The notes: generated from the letters alone by a model not told the origin. DNA of 64,000 nt from Massilia sp. BSC265 (GCF_000740675.1 NZ_JPXI01000042.1:1-64000); one strand, 5' to 3'; positions 8,554-17,601 are shown, counted from the stretch's first letter. Made by a program: numbers and translations.

Positions 8554-9767
8554 TGTGCTGCTCCAGTGACGCCCGTGCTGCGGATGATCCAGGTAGCCGG
8601 TGCGCTTTCTTCCAGGCTCATGTTGCGTGCTTCCAGGATGGCGCGCAGCTGGGTCGTGGTGGCGGGGTCGACGGTTTCCGGTTTGACACGCACGGTGAGG
8701 GCGCGTTCGCGGAACTCCATTGATGCAATGCCGGGGGGACGCGCGAGGCCGCGTACCGCCTCGCCGAGCTGGCCGGCGATCCAGCCGAACTCGTCCGGGC
8801 TGACCTGGCCGCTGGCGGCCTTGGCGCGCGCGATGTTCTGGCGCATCTGGGCGACCGGATCGATGACCGGCTGGGCCGGATAGGCGCTGCGGAAGGTCTG
8901 GGCCATGCCCTGGCGTACCGCATCGGCCTCGCGCTTCAGGCGCAGCCATTCGATATTGACGCCGATGATGTTGACGACGATCGCCGCGACCGCGAGGCGG
9001 ATCGGCCAGCGCCAGCGGCTCCAGTCGCGCTGGGCGACGCCGGCGGTGCCGAGGCCCGGCACCAGGTCCATGGTGCTGCTTTTGCTGCCTGCGATCCAGT
9101 GCTCCCAGGCTTCGCTTTCCAGCGTGATGCCGGGGCCGGCCTCTAGCAGCAGGGCCTGGTATTCGCCACGCTGTTCGTGCGGCACGTACAGGACCAGCGG
9201 CGCGTCGCCGGCCAGCGCGCGCGCGGTCTGCAGCGCGAGCGTCGGGTTGCCGTCCAGGGCCAGGCCCAGGCCTTCGTACTGGCCCTGGCGCAGCAGCAAT
9301 TCTCCCTTGCCGATGGCGGCGCTGACGCTGCCCGGCTGCAGGGGCAGGCACAACTGGGCGGGCATGGCGGCCACCGCCTTTGCGCCCATGCCGAGCAGGG
9401 TCTTCACCAGCGGCTCGAACCAGTCGCGCTGGACCACGCCGACCGGGCGGCGGCCGTCCGGCAAGGCCGGGCCGGCCACCAGCACGCAATCGAGCGGATC
9501 GCCCAGGATATGTTCTTCGACCAGGGCCGGTAGGGCCGCACGCAGGCGCGCACCCGTCAGGGGCGGGGCCTGGACCGGCAGCAGGCTGACGTCGGCGCCG
9601 GCCAGCAGCAGCACCACGCGGCGGCTGGCGGCGACCGCGTCGCCCAGGTTGCGCAGGAGGCCTTCGCCCTGCTGCGCGATGGCCCCCGCATCGGACACCA
9701 CCGCAAAGCGGCACAGCGCGCCCTCGCCTTCTGCGCGAGCCGGGTGCCGGATATAAAGAGTAGTCAA
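8550..9767 (-). CDS. gspL: Type II secretion protein GspL
   Basis: 405 aa. The N-terminal part (about residues 1-240) is the actin-like cytoplasmic domain that recruits GspE. A membrane helix follows (about 250-272), then a periplasmic ferredoxin-like domain (about 300-400). It lies 16 bp downstream of gspK and is coupled to gspM by an ATGA overlap. GspL anchors the secretion ATPase to the inner membrane. Confidence 0.93.
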   Translation of the reverse strand: MTTLYIRHPARAEGEGALCRFAVVSDAGAIAQQGEGLLRNLGDAVAASRRVVLLLAGADVSLLPVQAPPLTGARLRAALPALVEEHILGDPLDCVLVAGPALPDGRRPVGVVQRDWFEPLVKTLLGMGAKAVAAMPAQLCLPLQPGSVSAAIGKGELLLRQGQYEGLGLALDGNPTLALQTARALAGDAPLVLYVPHEQRGEYQALLLEAGPGITLESEAWEHWIAGSKSSTMDLVPGLGTAGVAQRDWSRWRWPIRLAVAAIVVNIIGVNIEWLRLKREADAVRQGMAQTFRSAYPAQPVIDPVAQMRQNIARAKAASGQVSPDEFGWIAGQLGEAVRGLARPPGIASMEFRERALTVRVKPETVDPATTTQLRAILEARNMSLEESAPATWIIRSTGVTGAAQ

Positions 9768-9783
9768 ACTGTCTCGCTTTCTT

Positions 9784-10812
9784 CTAGTTCTGGCGGGTCC
9801 AGATCACTCGGGTTCCGCCGCCGACGCTGACCACCGGCGTTCGCTCGATCAGCGATTCCGCGTTCAGCGCCGCACGGTCGAGCCGGATTCGGCTCTGTAC
9901 GATAAACCAACGGCTTTTGATGTCCCATGTCTCGGGCAAAGCGACGCCGCTTGCCGCCTGGCTCGAAAAATCCGCCGGGGTGCGCCATGCCGCGGTCTTG
10001 CGGCGCGCCACCAGGCTGTTGGCCTGGGACAGCGACATCCCCGGCACGATCGCCGACAGCAGCTCGGCCGGCACGGTATTCACATTCAGCTTCGTCGCCT
10101 CGTTCCCGTAGGGCAACACGATCAAGAAAGGGCGCAGCTTTGCCATGACTTCCGGGGTAACGCCCTGCACCGCCAGCAAATCGTCCACCTGCAGCACCGG
10201 GATCGGTACGCCGTTCGCCGGCGGTACCGGCGGCAGCGATGTCTGCGTCTGGATGGGCGGATCCTCCGGCGGGGGCTGCCCGTGCGGATTGCTCGGATCC
10301 ACCGGCGCCGCTACCTGCTGTCCCTGTGCGACGAAGTCCGCTACCCGGTTTGCCAGGCGCGCATCGAGGCGCAGGTTGTCCAGCAGGCGGCGGAAGATCT
10401 CCACTTGCTCCGGTACCTTCTGGCGATCCTTTGCCAGGTTGACGAGATTGTAGCGCGACGTTGCGTCAATAATATTACCGGACAAGGTCGCATCAAACGT
10501 TTCTCCCTGCACCCGTTCGCGTTCGATGTACTGGTCGAGCCGGGTTTCGGCCAGCGGCGTGGCCCAGACCTGGTCGAGCGAGGTGTACTGCGAGGTGTAG
10601 GCATCCTGGCGCAGCACCAGGCTGGCCCAGTCGAGGGCGCCGCGCAGGATCCACTTGGTCTGCAGGTGCAGGCGCTGGTTTTCCATCGAGCGCACTTGCA
10701 CCTGCTGCTGCCAGAACAGGCTGGCGACGATCGAGATCGCGAGCGTGGTCAGGAGCAGGGCCGTGACGACCGCGACGCCGCGCTGGCGCAGAAAGTGTGG
10801 CGGCCGGCGCAT
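9784..10812 (-). CDS. gspK: Type II secretion minor pseudopilin GspK
   Basis: 342 aa from the ATG at 10812, coupled to gspJ by ATGA; upstream in-frame codons lie within gspJ. The prepilin-like N-terminus RQRG|VAVVTALLL (predicted cleavage after G12) is followed by a hydrophobic helix. As usual for GspK, the glutamate at position +5 is missing. The large C-terminal region matches the alpha-helical GspK domain (segment VNTVPAELLSAIVPGMS, helix-hairpin-helix-like). GspK caps the pseudopilus tip with GspI and GspJ. Confidence 0.95.
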   Translation of the reverse strand: MRRPPHFLRQRGVAVVTALLLTTLAISIVASLFWQQQVQVRSMENQRLHLQTKWILRGALDWASLVLRQDAYTSQYTSLDQVWATPLAETRLDQYIERERVQGETFDATLSGNIIDATSRYNLVNLAKDRQKVPEQVEIFRRLLDNLRLDARLANRVADFVAQGQQVAAPVDPSNPHGQPPPEDPPIQTQTSLPPVPPANGVPIPVLQVDDLLAVQGVTPEVMAKLRPFLIVLPYGNEATKLNVNTVPAELLSAIVPGMSLSQANSLVARRKTAAWRTPADFSSQAASGVALPETWDIKSRWFIVQSRIRLDRAALNAESLIERTPVVSVGGGTRVIWTRQN

Positions 10813-11447
10813 CAGGTCCCTCCCAGCAGGAAGAACTTGACCATCGGCACATCCCGGCCCTGCACGACCAGGCCGACCTGCAGGCCACTCGGGTCTTCGG
10901 CCTGGGCGCCGTCGGCGGCGGGGACCGGTTCGGTGCGCCACTGGTTGCCCTGCCAGGCCAGAATATCCATGCTCACCAGGCCGCTTTGCAGCGCCACCGG
11001 CGTCGACGCTTCCGACGGGGCGTCGCTACCGGCGGCCTGCCACAGCGCCTCGAGCTGGGCCAGGTCGCGCGTGCCGCGCGATTCGCGCCGTATCAATTTG
11101 CCGTCCACCACGCGGTAGGACACCACGACCAGCTGCGAGGGCTCGTTCTCGTTGTAAACCTTGCGCACCAGCATGAAACGCCCCGCGTCCCATAGCAGGT
11201 TGGGACGGCGGCCGATGATCTCGCGGCCGGCCAGGTGTTCGCAGTCGCTCTGCATCTGGGCAAAGGCCAGCTGCATGCCGCGCGTGGTTTCCATCTCCTG
11301 CGTGAGGGCGATACGGGCGCGCACGATGCCGTCCAGCCCGCGCCAGCCGAGCACGGCCAGGATGGCAAGGATGCTGATCGCCACCAGCAGTTCGACCAGG
11401 GTGAAGCCGCGGCGGCCGTGGCGACCTTGTGGGATGCTTGGGGTCAT
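10812..11447 (-). CDS. gspJ: Type II secretion minor pseudopilin GspJ
   Basis: 211 aa from the ATG at 11447, overlapping the gspI stop (ATGA). The prepilin peptidase site is RRG|FTLVE (cleavage after G14), with Glu at +5 and a following hydrophobic helix. The globular domain carries the GspJ-like segment RGLDGIVRARIALTQE. It is a component of the pseudopilus tip complex. Confidence 0.95.
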   Translation of the reverse strand: MTPSIPQGRHGRRGFTLVELLVAISILAILAVLGWRGLDGIVRARIALTQEMETTRGMQLAFAQMQSDCEHLAGREIIGRRPNLLWDAGRFMLVRKVYNENEPSQLVVVSYRVVDGKLIRRESRGTRDLAQLEALWQAAGSDAPSEASTPVALQSGLVSMDILAWQGNQWRTEPVPAADGAQAEDPSGLQVGLVVQGRDVPMVKFFLLGGT

Positions 11448-11827
11448 GTCCGTGCAGGCCTCAACACGAGCTGGACCAGTTTGACGATGCGGCGGCCCGG
11501 ACGTTCGGCGTCGAACACCGAGACTTCGATCCGGCGCAATTGCGGGTTCGGGCTGGTCAGCACTTCTTCTTCGCAGATCAAGTTGAGCTCGCCTTGCGGG
11601 CAAGGAAAATTGCGCTTGCCGACTTCGGGGAATTCGCGGCCCAGGCGGATCTGCACCAGGCGGTTCTCGGCCGACCAGGTGGCCATCATGGCGGCGCGCA
11701 GGCCGTCGCTGTTGGCAGTCAGGCTGCCGACGGCACGCAGGCCGGCCCCGAGCGCGGTGCCGACGATGACCAGCGCGACCAACACTTCGAGCAAGGTGAA
11801 TCCGCGGGAGCGTGCGCGCATCGTCAT
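11444..11827 (-). CDS. gspI: Type II secretion minor pseudopilin GspI
   Basis: 127 aa from the ATG at 11827, 7 bp after the gspH stop. The longer in-frame option (11869) would overlap gspH by 35 bp and lengthen the leader to an unusual size. The cleavage site is SRG|FTLLE (after G9) with Glu at +5. GspI forms the tip complex with GspJ and GspK. The ATG at 11821 (two codons later) is a possible alternative start. Confidence 0.93.
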   Translation of the reverse strand: MTMRARSRGFTLLEVLVALVIVGTALGAGLRAVGSLTANSDGLRAAMMATWSAENRLVQIRLGREFPEVGKRNFPCPQGELNLICEEEVLTSPNPQLRRIEVSVFDAERPGRRIVKLVQLVLRPART

Positions 11828-11834
11828 TCCAGGT

Positions 11835-12332
11835 TCATTCGACGGTAAAGTGGCCGATGCCGTCGGCACGGATGGCCACTGCGTTGCCCCCGGTGGCGAG
11901 GGTCAGCACGAAGGGTTTGTCGACCGGCTCGCGCCCGAAGGTGATGCGCACGGTGCTGGGATCGCTGCTCATGCTCGGCTCCAGCACCAGTTGCAGCGGG
12001 GCGCCGCGGAACGTGCGTTCGCGCAGCAGGTCGTCGCGGGTGACCGGCTCCCAGCCGGTGTCGTTGCGCACCACGAAGCGGTATCGCTCGCCATTGGCCT
12101 CGAAGGCCACCTGGCGGTTGCGCACGATGGCTTCGTCACGCGCCAGCTGCAGCAGCAGGGCCAGGCGCTGGGCCTCCTGCTGCAGGTTCTGGCGCGGCGA
12201 GGGGATGGCGTTGAGCGAAGCGAGACCCAGCGTGATGCCGATGATGACCATCACCACCAGCAGCTCCACGAGGGTGAAGCCGGCGCTCAGTAAGCCACTG
12301 CGGCGACGGCCTAGGGCGCTCCGGGCCCGCAT
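11835..12332 (-). CDS. gspH: Type II secretion minor pseudopilin GspH
   Basis: 165 aa. Prepilin site SAG|FTLVE (cleavage after G18), Glu at +5 and a hydrophobic helix rich in Val/Ile, then a GspH-type beta domain (segment RDEAIVRNRQVAFEANGERY). It follows gspG by 8 bp. GspH connects the tip complex to the GspG filament. Confidence 0.94.
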   Translation of the reverse strand: MRARSALGRRRSGLLSAGFTLVELLVVMVIIGITLGLASLNAIPSPRQNLQQEAQRLALLLQLARDEAIVRNRQVAFEANGERYRFVVRNDTGWEPVTRDDLLRERTFRGAPLQLVLEPSMSSDPSTVRITFGREPVDKPFVLTLATGGNAVAIRADGIGHFTVE

Positions 12333-12340
12333 GGAAAACC

Positions 12341-12784
12341 TTACTCCCAGGAACCGACGTCGGCATCCTCGCCGGTACCGCCGGGCTGGCCATCGGCGCC
12401 CAGCGAGAAGATGTCGACTTCGCCATGGATGCCCGGCGACAGGTACTGGTAAGCATTACCCCATGGATCCTTTGGCAGCTTTTCCATGTAGCCGCCGTCT
12501 TTCCAGCCGTTCGCGGACGGGCCGGAAGTCGGCTTGGTGACCAGGGCCTGCAGGCCCTGCTCGGTGGTCGGATAGCGCTGGTTGTCCAGCTTGTAGAGCT
12601 TGAGCGCCTGCGACATGGTGGCGATGTCGGTCTTGGCGGCGGTCACGCGCGCTTCACCGGTGCGGCCCAGCAGTTTCGGCACGACGAGGGCGCCGAGGAT
12701 GCCGATGATCACCACGACAACCATGATCTCGACCAGGGTGAAACCGCCTGCGCGGCGCTGCTTGCGTTGCGAATCAATGTGCAT
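12341..12784 (-). CDS. gspG: Type II secretion major pseudopilin GspG
   Basis: 147 aa from the ATG at 12784 (AAAGAG upstream). The site RAGG|FTLVE (cleavage after G14) precedes a long hydrophobic helix. The C-terminal domain has the GspG hallmarks YPTTEQGLQALV, LPKDPWGNAYQY and an acidic calcium-site-like end (GADGQPGGTGEDADVGSWE). It polymerises into the pseudopilus and is the promoter-proximal gene of the operon, which fits its need for high expression. Confidence 0.97.
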   Translation of the reverse strand: MHIDSQRKQRRAGGFTLVEIMVVVVIIGILGALVVPKLLGRTGEARVTAAKTDIATMSQALKLYKLDNQRYPTTEQGLQALVTKPTSGPSANGWKDGGYMEKLPKDPWGNAYQYLSPGIHGEVDIFSLGADGQPGGTGEDADVGSWE

Positions 12785-12820
12785 GGATGCTCTTTGTAAG
12801 AAGGTCGATTGAAGGCTGAC

Positions 12821-12855
12821 AGTATAAGCCACCACGTTGGCAGGGGCCACCACGT
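12821..12855 (-). promoter_or_regulatory. Candidate promoter of the T2SS operon with a 10-bp direct repeat
   Basis: On the minus strand a TATACT -10 box lies at 12826-12821, 36 bp upstream of the gspG ATG. The corresponding -35 region (TGGCCC, 17-bp spacer) is weak, so an activator may be needed. The sequence GCCACCACGT occurs twice on the plus strand, at 12828-12837 and 12846-12855, covering the spacer and -35 region. Confidence 0.4.
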
Positions 12856-12921
12856 GCACCGGAGAAATTGTAAGCCGAAGAGCAAGTTTAATTCTGTCTT
12901 AAAGCAGTCTTGTTTTTGTAC

Positions 12922-13686
12922 TCATTTCGCTGCGCCTGCCCGGGCCTTGCATACCGGACAAGCCGGCTGGCGGGCCACCTTGAGGGCGGTCCATTCCATG
13001 GCGCGGCCGTCGAGCAGCAGCAGGCGTCCGGCCAGCGGCTCGCCGATGCCGGCGACCAGCTTCATGGCCTCGGCAGCCTGCATGGCGCCGACCACGCCGA
13101 CCAGGGGCGCGAACACGCCCATGGTGCTGCAGGCCACGTCCTCGAAATGGCTGTCCTCGGGGAACAGGCAGGCGTAGCACGGGGTTTCCGGCTGGCGCGT
13201 GTCAAAGACCGACAATTGACCGTCGAAACGGATGACGGCGCCGGAAACGAGCGGCTTGCCCTCCTGCACACAGGCGCGGTTGACGGCGTGGCGGGTGGCG
13301 AAGTTGTCGCTGCAGTCGAGTACGACCGTGGCCGCGCGGACGAGTTCCAGCAAGCGTTCGCCGGTGGCGCGTTCGCGCAGCGCCGTGACCTCGATCTCGG
13401 GGTTGATGGCGAGCAGGGCGGCGCGGCCGGAGTCGACCTTCGGCTGGCCGATGCGGGCGCTGGTGTGCATGACCTGGCGCTGCAGGTTGGTCAGGTCGAC
13501 CTCGTCGTCGTCGACCAGGGTGATGCGGCCGATGCCGCTTGATGCCAGGTAGAGCGCGGCGGGGGAGCCGAGGCCGCCGGCGCCGATGATCAAGGCGCGG
13601 GCATCGAGCAGGCGCTGCTGGCCCTCGATGCCGATCTCGTCCAGCAGGATGTGACGGGAGTAGCGCAGCAGTTGGGTGTCGTTCAT
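12922..13686 (-). CDS. moeB: MoeB/ThiF-family sulfur-carrier adenylyltransferase
   Basis: 254 aa. E1-like enzyme that adenylates the C-terminal glycine of a ubiquitin-like sulfur carrier (MoaD or ThiS). The nucleotide-binding loop GAGGLG is at 35-40, the acidic strand LVDDDEVDLTNLQRQ at 57-71, a cysteine in VACSTMG at 186, and the structural zinc ligands are C170/C173 and C243/C246. The ATG at 13686 is chosen because MoeB proteins begin just before the LLRYSRHILL segment; an ATG at 13698 is also possible. There is no rhodanese domain. MoeB versus ThiF cannot be separated by sequence alone, and no moa or thi genes are adjacent. Confidence 0.85.
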   Translation of the reverse strand: MNDTQLLRYSRHILLDEIGIEGQQRLLDARALIIGAGGLGSPAALYLASSGIGRITLVDDDEVDLTNLQRQVMHTSARIGQPKVDSGRAALLAINPEIEVTALRERATGERLLELVRAATVVLDCSDNFATRHAVNRACVQEGKPLVSGAVIRFDGQLSVFDTRQPETPCYACLFPEDSHFEDVACSTMGVFAPLVGVVGAMQAAEAMKLVAGIGEPLAGRLLLLDGRAMEWTALKVARQPACPVCKARAGAAK

Positions 13687-13704
13687 GCAGCAGGCCATGC
13701 TTTC

Positions 13705-13863
13705 GTAGGGTGGGCGGCTCGTAATCCTGGCCACTGGCCAAGATTACCCCACGTGGTGAATAGTTAGCGGCGAGATCATCCGGCGCGAGATCGAAGCCTT
13801 TAGCGATCATCGCGTGGGCGTTCGTGATTCAGGGCACTGCCCGAAATCACCCGCCCACCCTAC
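13705..13863. repeat. MITE/REP-like element with 13-bp terminal inverted repeats
   Basis: GTAGGGTGGGCGG at 13705-13717 is perfectly inverted at 13851-13863. The roughly 130 bp between contain further self-complementary sequence (GTGGGCG..., GGGCACTGCCC) and no gene. The right end supplies the stop codon of ctpA (TAG at 13862-13860). GTAGGGTGGGC-type ends are familiar from small intergenic repeats of proteobacteria. A partial relative occurs near 20567-20575. Confidence 0.55.
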
Positions 13864-15344
13864 TTTTTAGGCGCCTTGATCTCCGGCGGCTTCTGCTCCG
13901 TCCCCGGCAAGGTCTTCGGCGCCGCCGGCTTCTCGGCTTCCGGCTCCGCCTTGGCCAGTTGCACCGGCAGTCCCTTGAAGTGGTTGATCGCCTGCGCCAG
14001 CTGGAAGTCGTCCTTGCTGCCGTAGTCGAGCGGCTTGCGGTCCTTCAGCTGGGCGATCGCGCGCTGCTGGGCGTCGAGCGCTTCCTTCTGGTCCCTGGCC
14101 GCCTGGGCCGAAGGTTTCCCACCTTCGCCTTCGCTTGCCAGGTGGCGCTGCAGGTCCGCTTCGCGCACGCGCAGCACGGCCAGCGCGTCGCCTTCGGCGG
14201 TTTCGTCGACGCGCAGGTCGGGCACGATGCCGGTAGCCTGGATCGGGCGACCCTTCGGGGTGTAGTAGCGCGCCGTGGTCAGCTTGACGGCGGTGTCGGC
14301 AGAGAGCTGGCGCAGGGTCTGCACCGAGCCCTTGCCGAAGGTCTGGCTGCCCATGACGATGGCGCGCTTGTAGTCCTGCAGGGCGCCGGCCACGATCTCG
14401 GAAGCCGAGGCCGAGCCGCCGTTGACCAGCACCACCATCGGCACGGTCTTCAGGCCGGCGGGCAGGCCGGCCAGCGGGTCGGCGCCGCGCTGCGAATAGA
14501 ATTCGCGGCGGCCGTAGAACTGCTGGTTGGAGTCCGGCAGCTGGCCCTTGGTCGACACGATCAGCTGCTCCGGCTGCGGCAGGAAGGCCGCCGACACGCC
14601 GATCGCGCCCGGCAGCAGGCCGCCCGGGTCGTTGCGCAGGTCGAGTACCAGGCCCTTGATCTCCGGGTTCTCGGCATACAGGGCCTTGGCCTTCTTGGCC
14701 AGTTCCTCGACGGTGTTTTCCTGGAACTGGCTGACGCGCAGCCAGGCATAGCCCGGCTCGATCATCCTGGCCTTGACGCTGGCCACCACGATTTCCTGAC
14801 GCAGCACCGGCACCACCCAGGGGCGGTCCTCGCCGCGACGCGCGATGGTGAGGGTGACCTTGCTGCCGGCCTTGCCGCGCATGCGCTTGATCGCTTCGTC
14901 GAGCGACATATTGCGTACCGGGACGTTATCGATGCGGGTGATCAGGTCGCCGGCCTTGATGCCGGCCTTGTGCGCCGGGGTGTCCTCGATGGGGGCGACG
15001 ATCTTGACATAGCCGTCCTCGCTGGCGACCTCGATGCCGACGCCGACGAACTTGCCCTGCACCGCTTCCTTCATCTCCTTGTAGGCCTTCTGGTCCAGGT
15101 AGACGGAGTGCGGGTCGAGCGAGGCGACCATGCCGCCGATGGCTTCGGACAGGAGCTTCTTGTCCGAGACCGGTTCGACGTAGTCGGTCTTGATCAGGCC
15201 ATAGACGTCGGCCAGCTGGCGCAGCTCGTCGAGCGGCAGCGGCGAGCCGATTTCCTTCTGTGCGTGGGCCGAGAACTGAAAGGACGCGGCCACGCCGGCC
15301 ACCATGCCCAGTCCGATCAGCCCGAGATTCTTTGCCTTACCCAT
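13860..15344 (-). CDS. ctpA: S41-family carboxyl-terminal processing protease
   Basis: 494 aa. Periplasmic serine protease with a signal peptide or anchor (about residues 7-28, ending SAHAQ), a CTP N-terminal helical region (35-85), a PDZ domain (about 95-180) and the S41 catalytic core. The Ser/Lys dyad is S313 (NGGSASASEI) and K338 (QTFGKGS). The C-terminal tail (440-494) is charged and Pro/Lys-rich. It lies 11 bp downstream of an EnvC-type murein hydrolase activator, an order common in proteobacteria and consistent with a role in envelope turnover. Its stop codon falls in the repeat at 13705-13863. Confidence 0.95.
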   Translation of the reverse strand: MGKAKNLGLIGLGMVAGVAASFQFSAHAQKEIGSPLPLDELRQLADVYGLIKTDYVEPVSDKKLLSEAIGGMVASLDPHSVYLDQKAYKEMKEAVQGKFVGVGIEVASEDGYVKIVAPIEDTPAHKAGIKAGDLITRIDNVPVRNMSLDEAIKRMRGKAGSKVTLTIARRGEDRPWVVPVLRQEIVVASVKARMIEPGYAWLRVSQFQENTVEELAKKAKALYAENPEIKGLVLDLRNDPGGLLPGAIGVSAAFLPQPEQLIVSTKGQLPDSNQQFYGRREFYSQRGADPLAGLPAGLKTVPMVVLVNGGSASASEIVAGALQDYKRAIVMGSQTFGKGSVQTLRQLSADTAVKLTTARYYTPKGRPIQATGIVPDLRVDETAEGDALAVLRVREADLQRHLASEGEGGKPSAQAARDQKEALDAQQRAIAQLKDRKPLDYGSKDDFQLAQAINHFKGLPVQLAKAEPEAEKPAAPKTLPGTEQKPPEIKAPKK

Positions 15345-15355
15345 AGATGGTGTCC

Positions 15356-16795
15356 CTAGAATTTGACCCAGCCTGCCGGATCGAAGGGCTGGCCGCGATG
15401 CCTGAGCTCAAAGTATAGCCCCGATTCCTCGTTGCCGCCGGTATTGCCCGCGCTCGCGATCACGTCGCCGGCCTTGACCATGTCGTTGGCGCGCTTGAGC
15501 AGTGCCGAGTTGTTTCCGTAGATCGACAGGTACTCGCCGCCATGGTCGATGATGATCACGTTGCCCCAGCCGCGCAGCCAGTCGGCGTGCACGACGCGTC
15601 CCGGTCCGGCTGCGCGCACCTCGGCCCCTTCCGGCGCCTTGATGAACATGCCCTTCCAGCTCGGCCCCTGGCCGCGGCGGGTGCCGTAACGGGCGGCGAC
15701 GCTGCCGTTGACCGGCACTGTCAGGCGCCCCTTCAGGCTGGCGAAAGCCCCGGCCGGCGCCGGCGGCGCCAGCGCCACTTCCGGCGGTGGCGGTGCGGAT
15801 GGCTTGGTTTCCGCCGGTTTCGGCTGCTCCGCCACCATGGGCGGTTCCGGTTCCGGCACCGGCTTGGTGCCGGGCTTGGCGTTCTGGCGCGCGATGCGCT
15901 CGCGCTCGGCCTTCTCGGCGGCGGCCTTGGCGCGGGCCAGGGCACGCGCCTTTTCTTCCGCTTCGGCCTTGGCCTTGGCGGCGGCCAGGGCGGCCTGGCG
16001 GCGCTGTTCGGCCTCGGCCTGCTCGCGGATCAGGCGCGACAGGCGGTCCACCAGGCCCGACATGCGCTGTTCGTCGCGCTGCAGGCGGTCGACCTGCTTG
16101 CGCTGGTCGGCCAGGCGGGTCGACAGGTTCTGCAGCAGCGCGGCGCGCTTGGCCTTTTCCTGTTCCAGCGTCTGCTTCTGTTGCTGCTGCTCGCTGGCAA
16201 TCTCCTGCAGCTCCAGCTGGGCGTTCTCGACCTTGTCGCGGTTGGCCTCGACTTCGGCCAGGTTGGCGCGCAACGAGCCCAGCAGTTTTGCCTGGGCCTG
16301 CGACACGTAGGCCATCATCTGCAGGTCGCGGTTGATCCGGTTCGGGTTATCGCCGGACAGCAGCAGCTTGATGCGGTCTTCGTTGCCGGCCACGTAGTGC
16401 TCGCGCAGCAGTTGCGACAATTGTTTCTTTTGATTAACAATTGTTTGCTGCAATTGCTCGCCTTGGGTCGACAGCTCCTTGAGACGGGTGCTGGTCGCAT
16501 CCTGTTCCTCGGCCAGCTCGCGCAGGGCGCGGTTGGCATCGGAAATGGCGGCCTCGGACGCGGCCAGCTCGTCGGCGGCGTCGTCCCGGGCGTCTTCCGT
16601 ACGGGCGATATCGCGCTTGATCGCCTCCAGTTTCTGCTGGATACCGGCGCGCTGCTTCTCCGCAGCCGCCTTCTGGCGGCTGCGGTCGGTCTGGCGTTGG
16701 GCAAGGGCGGAATCGGAGAGCGCGAGGGCCAGCAGCGCGAAGGCAAGAGAACTGAGGAGCAGACTGCCGGCCGACTTCGTGAATGGCAAACGCAA
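15356..16795 (-). CDS. envC: EnvC-like murein hydrolase activator (degenerate LytM/M23)
   Basis: 479 aa. A signal peptide (about 1-32, ending ALAQ) is followed by long coiled coils (about 33-130 and 160-295), an Ala/Lys-rich and then Pro-rich linker (295-345), and a C-terminal M23/LytM domain (365-479). The metal ligands of active M23 peptidases are not intact: the first motif reads SWKGMF rather than HxGxD, and the last reads FELRHRG. The protein therefore probably activates amidases instead of cutting peptidoglycan, as EnvC does in division. It sits between gpmA (3 bp) and ctpA (11 bp). Confidence 0.92.
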   Translation of the reverse strand: MRLPFTKSAGSLLLSSLAFALLALALSDSALAQRQTDRSRQKAAAEKQRAGIQQKLEAIKRDIARTEDARDDAADELAASEAAISDANRALRELAEEQDATSTRLKELSTQGEQLQQTIVNQKKQLSQLLREHYVAGNEDRIKLLLSGDNPNRINRDLQMMAYVSQAQAKLLGSLRANLAEVEANRDKVENAQLELQEIASEQQQQKQTLEQEKAKRAALLQNLSTRLADQRKQVDRLQRDEQRMSGLVDRLSRLIREQAEAEQRRQAALAAAKAKAEAEEKARALARAKAAAEKAERERIARQNAKPGTKPVPEPEPPMVAEQPKPAETKPSAPPPPEVALAPPAPAGAFASLKGRLTVPVNGSVAARYGTRRGQGPSWKGMFIKAPEGAEVRAAGPGRVVHADWLRGWGNVIIIDHGGEYLSIYGNNSALLKRANDMVKAGDVIASAGNTGGNEESGLYFELRHRGQPFDPAGWVKF

Positions 16796-16798
16796 GAC

Positions 16799-17545
16799 TT
16801 ACTTCGCCTTCCCTTGGTTGGCCACGGCCGCCACGGCGGCGGCGATCGCTTCCTGGTCGCCCAGGTAGTAGTGCCTGATCGGTTTCAGGTTTTCGTCCAG
16901 TTCGTACACCAGCGGCTGGCCATTCGGGATGTTCAGGCCGACGATGTCGGTGTCGCTGATGTTGTCCAGCATCTTGATGATGGCGCGCAGGCTGTTGCCG
17001 TGGGCCGAGATCAGGATCTTCTTGCCGGCGCGGATGGCCGGGGCGATTTCCTCGTCCCAGCACGGCATCACGCGGGCGACGGTGTCCTTCAGGCATTCGG
17101 TCAGCGGGATCTGCTCTTTCGACAGGCCGGCGTAGCGCGGGTCGTTGAAGGAAGTGCGCGGATCGTTTTCTTCCAGCGCGGGCGGCGGGGTGTCGTAGCT
17201 GCGGCGCCAGACCAGCACCTGCTCGTCGCCGAATTTCGCTGCCGTCTCGCCCTTGTCCAGGCCCTGCAGGGCGCCATAATGGCGCTCGTTCAGGCGCCAG
17301 TCGTTCTTCACCGGCAGGTACATCATGTCCATCTCGTCCATCGCCAGCCACAGGGTGCGGATCGCACGCTTGAGCACCGAGGTGTAGGCCACATCGAAGG
17401 TGAAGCCGGCTTCCTTGAGCACGCGGCCGGCGCTTTTCGCCTCGTCGATGCCTTTCTCGGTCAGGTCGACGTCGGTCCAGCCGGTGAAGCGGTTTTCCAG
17501 GTTCCAGGTGGACTCGCCGTGGCGCATGAATACGATTTTGTACAT
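16799..17545 (-). CDS. gpmA: 2,3-bisphosphoglycerate-dependent phosphoglycerate mutase
   Basis: 248 aa, the standard dPGM length. It interconverts 3- and 2-phosphoglycerate in glycolysis. The phosphohistidine motif FMRHGES is at residues 7-13 (His9 to Gly11), the second catalytic His lies in ISAHGNSLRAI, and the lid sequences ERHYGALQGLDKGE and RRSYDTPPP are conserved. It is divergent from the rhodanese gene and probably first in a gpmA-envC-ctpA transcript, given gaps of 3 and 11 bp. Confidence 0.97.
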   Translation of the reverse strand: MYKIVFMRHGESTWNLENRFTGWTDVDLTEKGIDEAKSAGRVLKEAGFTFDVAYTSVLKRAIRTLWLAMDEMDMMYLPVKNDWRLNERHYGALQGLDKGETAAKFGDEQVLVWRRSYDTPPPALEENDPRTSFNDPRYAGLSKEQIPLTECLKDTVARVMPCWDEEIAPAIRAGKKILISAHGNSLRAIIKMLDNISDTDIVGLNIPNGQPLVYELDENLKPIRHYYLGDQEAIAAAVAAVANQGKAK

Positions 17546-17601
17546 AAGCTCTTCTCTAAGGATGAAAAACTGCGATTGAAATCCGGTCCAGCATCTTATT
17601 T

